Shown here one piece after another: positions 14,187 through 14,351 of a stretch of 14,351 nucleotides of DNA. Each line of letters opens with the position of its first letter. Position 1 is the first letter of the stretch. Made by a program: the position numbers and the translations under genes. The DNA lies in NCBI GenBank assembly GCA_031259345.1, contig JAIRLQ010000550.1, forward strand, positions 1 through 14,351. Direction: 5' to 3'. The notes under the pieces were generated by a model, which searched no databases, was not told the DNA's origin, and was given only the letters and a program-made list of their open reading frames with translations. Source of the stretch: Treponema sp. (GTDB taxonomy: Bacteria; Spirochaetota; Spirochaetia; Treponematales; Breznakiellaceae).

Positions 14187-14351
14187 AACAATTACAATCG
14201 GAGGTTCCCCCGCAAAGCGCGGGTGCTCCCCCGGAAGGCGCGGGTGCTCCCCCGGAAGGCGCGGGTGCGCCCCCGGAAGTCGCGGGTGCGCCCCCGGAAG
14301 TCGCGGGTGCGCCCCCGCAAAGCGCGGGTGTTCCCCCGCAGGTCGCGGGTG
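14156..14351 (+). CDS. Possible Pro/Ala-rich repeat protein, 3' end outside window
   Basis: A frame from GTG 14156 stays open to the window end. After about 16 ordinary residues it reads heptads of the form VPPQSAG, APPEGAG and APPEVAG. Several unit differences are silent in this frame (GCT/GCG for Ala, CAA/CAG for Gln). However, all frames of the repeat on both strands lack stops, the start has no ribosome-binding site, and it lies in a hairpin. I list it only as a possibility; the repeat may be non-coding. Confidence 0.2.
   Translation, partial: MRKKDNSSPDKQLQSEVPPQSAGAPPEGAGAPPEGAGAPPEVAGAPPEVAGAPPQSAGVPPQVAG
14206..14351. repeat. 21-bp GC-rich tandem repeat, seven copies, running off the window
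   Basis: Units begin at 14206, 14227, 14248, 14269, 14290, 14311 and 14332; the last is cut by the window end. The backbone is CCCCCG-x5-CGCGGGTG with few variable positions, and some units (CCCGC...GCGGG) can form short hairpins. Copies 2/3 and 4/5 are identical pairs, which suggests recent slippage or duplication. There are no spacers, so it is not a CRISPR array. Confidence 0.9.

Noticed and set aside
14206..14351. CRISPR array
   Set aside because: The 21-bp units are directly contiguous with no spacers, and no cas genes are visible.

Overview
The window reads as bacterial chromosome of medium GC content. Gene content suggests a host-associated anaerobe, and a Treponema-like spirochaete is my best guess. 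The reasons are a separate PyrB plus PyrI aspartate transcarbamoylase, an Rpn-type nuclease with EEGR/EKGR tails, abundant hairpin repeats and many gene remnants. No marker gene here proves the genus.

Layout. Positions 1-474 hold the end of a shortened MetH-like protein. A 57-bp hairpin separates it from the convergent SNF2/SWIM helicase (568-4101, minus). After a decayed flavin reductase fragment (4228-4479) comes a tight minus-strand operon, pyrB-pyrI-metallophosphoesterase-pyrC (8532 to 4631). Its genes overlap by 4 to 8 bases, and its promoter appears to start transcription at or next to the pyrB ATG.

From 8690 rightward the theme changes to a sugar-type catabolic locus under a ROK-family repressor (8799-10043). 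Four related operator-like sites, built on a TTGTTTA / TAAACAA half-site, lie before the repressor itself, before a uroporphyrinogen-decarboxylase-family remnant (10086-10319), before an intact Gfo/Idh dehydrogenase plus sugar isomerase pair (11556-13433), and before a truncated sugar ABC-transporter binding protein (about 13757-14106). An Rpn-family gene (10415-11311, minus) sits inside this locus in the opposite direction. The Gfo/Idh promoter and leader (11435-11494) and the region before the broken binding protein (13481-13540) are about 70 percent identical without gaps, so they look like duplicated control regions.

The locus looks partly decayed. Two regulated genes survive only as fragments, and a 114-bp element with imperfect terminal inverted repeats touches the truncated end of the binding-protein gene. 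The window ends inside seven copies of a 21-bp GC-rich repeat. I see no rRNA, tRNA, CRISPR array, phage genes or classical insertion sequence. The most notable point is the inferred ROK regulon. I do not see convincing evidence for a wholly new system.
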